Source: a virus. Taken from it: 30,706 nucleotides of DNA. A program made the translations under genes and the position numbers. Positions 29,986-30,706 of the stretch are shown here, in pieces. The stretch's first letter is position 1, and each line of letters opens with the position of its first letter. The stretch lies in IMG/VR virus record IMGVR_UViG_3300003323_000103, positions 1 to 30,706 of that record. The stretch is one strand, 5' to 3'. The notes under the pieces are model-generated. The model saw only the letters and a program-made list of their open reading frames with translations. It did not search any database and had not been told where the DNA came from.

Positions 29986-30024
29986 TTGAACTACAGTTGC
30001 ATTTCTAATTGAACTGTGGTTCAA
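29986..30024 (+). promoter_or_regulatory. OL-like operator pair and probable rightward early promoter
   Basis: TTGAACTACAGTTGCA (29986-30001) and TTGAACTGTGGTTCAA (30009-30024, perfect) have centres 23 bp apart, exactly as in the 27837-27875 pair. The reverse complement of this 39-bp block matches that pair at 33 of 39 positions. A -10-like TCTAAT lies at 30004-30009 between the two sites; no good -35 is seen. By analogy with lambda this is OL/PL, reading rightward into the DUF7666-like gene. Confidence 0.75.
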
Positions 30025-30131
30025 TCTCTCCATCAACACCACAACCCCCCAAGCCTCTAGCGACACGAGAGGCGAAGTCGGACAGGAAGCAGTGACAGGG
30101 GGGTGGCCAGGTTGGCTGAGTGGTGTGAGGT

Positions 30132-30266
30132 GAGAGTGATGTGATGGGCGGCGGCGTGGAAGGACACGCAGGGCATCTGGAGCGCCAACAAAGCCCAGAG
30201 GAGCGCACTAGGAGCGCCGACATTGATAGCAGGAATCAAGCCCTGCCCGCCCATCACATCGCTCTC
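30132..30266 (+). ncRNA. Structured leader RNA (long stem-loop) before the DUF7666-like gene
   Basis: Positions 30132-30151 pair with 30247-30266 over 20 bp with one G-U pair. After a 16-nt bulge on the left arm, GCAGGGC (30168-30174) pairs with GCCCTGC (30240-30246). The terminal loop holds repeats GGAGCGC at 30179, 30200 and 30211. No gene is seen here. The element lies in the presumed PL leader and ends 36 nt before the next ATG. A cis-acting antitermination, translational control or separate small RNA role is possible. Confidence 0.45.
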
Positions 30267-30302
30267 CTATCTGGCTCTACAGAGCCTCTACCTGGAGATG
30301 TG

Positions 30303-30706
30303 ATGGCAGACAAGAAGACTGCAAAAGCCGACAAGGCCGAAGCCACTATCAGCGCATTCAAGGCCTTTGGTCCTGATTGGAAGTGCCGAGACTTCCAATA
30401 CAAGGTTGGCGAGACGTACATCCATGAAGGCCGCGTCTCTGCGTGCGACAGTGGCTTCCACGCCTGCGAGAACCCTCTCGATGTCCTGAACTACTACGAC
30501 CTCTGCGATTCCAAGTTTGCCACTGTCGAGCTGTCGGGCGAAATCTCGCGCCACGACGATGACAGCAAGATCGCAGGCGGCAAGATCACGGTTAAGGCTG
30601 AGCTTGGACTGCCGAACTTCATCGGTGCTGCAGTCGCATATCTGATGTCGCTTGCAAAGAGCGGTGGCGAAAGGGCGCAATCTGCCTCGGGCGACTCCAG
30701 CCAGCT
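30303..30706 (+). CDS. DUF7666-like phage protein, cut by window edge
   Basis: The frame is open from the ATG at 30303 (GGAG 5 nt upstream) to the window end, 134 codons. The protein reads MADKKTAKADKAEATISAFK, then AFGPDWKCRDFQYKVGETYIHEGRVSACDSGFHACENPLDVLNYYD. That is the DUF7666-type pattern with conserved CRDFQY, GFHACENPLDVLxYY and E-x-SGE elements. At the edge it begins SGGERAQSASGDSSQ, the usual entry to a series of short A/S/G/D repeats. The function of this domain is unknown to me. It would be the first gene of the rightward early operon. Confidence 0.7.
   Translation, partial: MADKKTAKADKAEATISAFKAFGPDWKCRDFQYKVGETYIHEGRVSACDSGFHACENPLDVLNYYDLCDSKFATVELSGEISRHDDDSKIAGGKITVKAELGLPNFIGAAVAYLMSLAKSGGERAQSASGDSSQ

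Noticed and set aside
30288-30680. Minus-strand open frame of 130 codons at the right end
   Set aside because: Shadow of the DUF7666-like gene, which has a ribosome site and family motifs on the plus strand.

Overview
The window is most of the late, replication and immunity regions of a temperate contractile-tailed phage (a myovirus-type prophage). No purely bacterial gene is recognisable. GC-rich codon use, the mix of lambda-type nin/replication genes with a small Mu/Pam3-like baseplate, and the resemblance of many small proteins to phages of Burkholderia, Ralstonia and Comamonadaceae suggest a betaproteobacterial host, most likely Burkholderiales. That host call is an inference from protein style, not from a search. 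Integrase, lysis genes and the rest of the tail fibre lie outside the window.

Layout, in transcription order from the right. Positions 27627-30024 form a lambda-like immunity region: a Cro-like protein (leftward), an S24-peptidase CI-type repressor (rightward), then a HigB/Gp49-like toxin, an XRE antitoxin and an unknown gene ending at a terminator. This region is bounded on both sides by related operator modules. The right module (29986-30024) is an inverted copy of the left one (27837-27875), as OL is to OR in lambda. Right of OL, a long potential stem-loop precedes a DUF7666-like gene cut by the window end.

Positions 20892-27623, leftward, hold two small membrane proteins, a CII/CP76-like regulator, an orphan beta-class DNA methyltransferase, a winged-helix protein, a DUF1376 replication initiator with an iteron cluster inside it, a P-like protein, NinB, NinG, a possible late regulator and small membrane proteins. 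A promoter with a built-in palindrome lies at 21458-21485. A Cas2/VapD-like gene on the opposite strand (20460-20747) separates this block from the packaging genes.

Positions 1-20188, leftward, are the virion genes: small and large terminase, DUF1073 portal, MuF-like protein, DUF2213 protease with a nested scaffold, cement protein, DUF2184 capsid, neck proteins, DUF3383 sheath, DUF3277 tube, chaperones with a probable -1 frameshift, tape measure with a GH73 lysin domain, baseplate (plug, hub, spike, gp25-like, J-like, DUF2612) and a tail fibre running off the left end. One secreted-protein gene (4772-5221) is inserted in the baseplate operon in the opposite direction. Most leftward genes are joined by ATGA or TGATG overlaps, and the operon is punctuated by hairpin terminators placed just before gene starts. 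That layout suggests read-through by an antitermination system.
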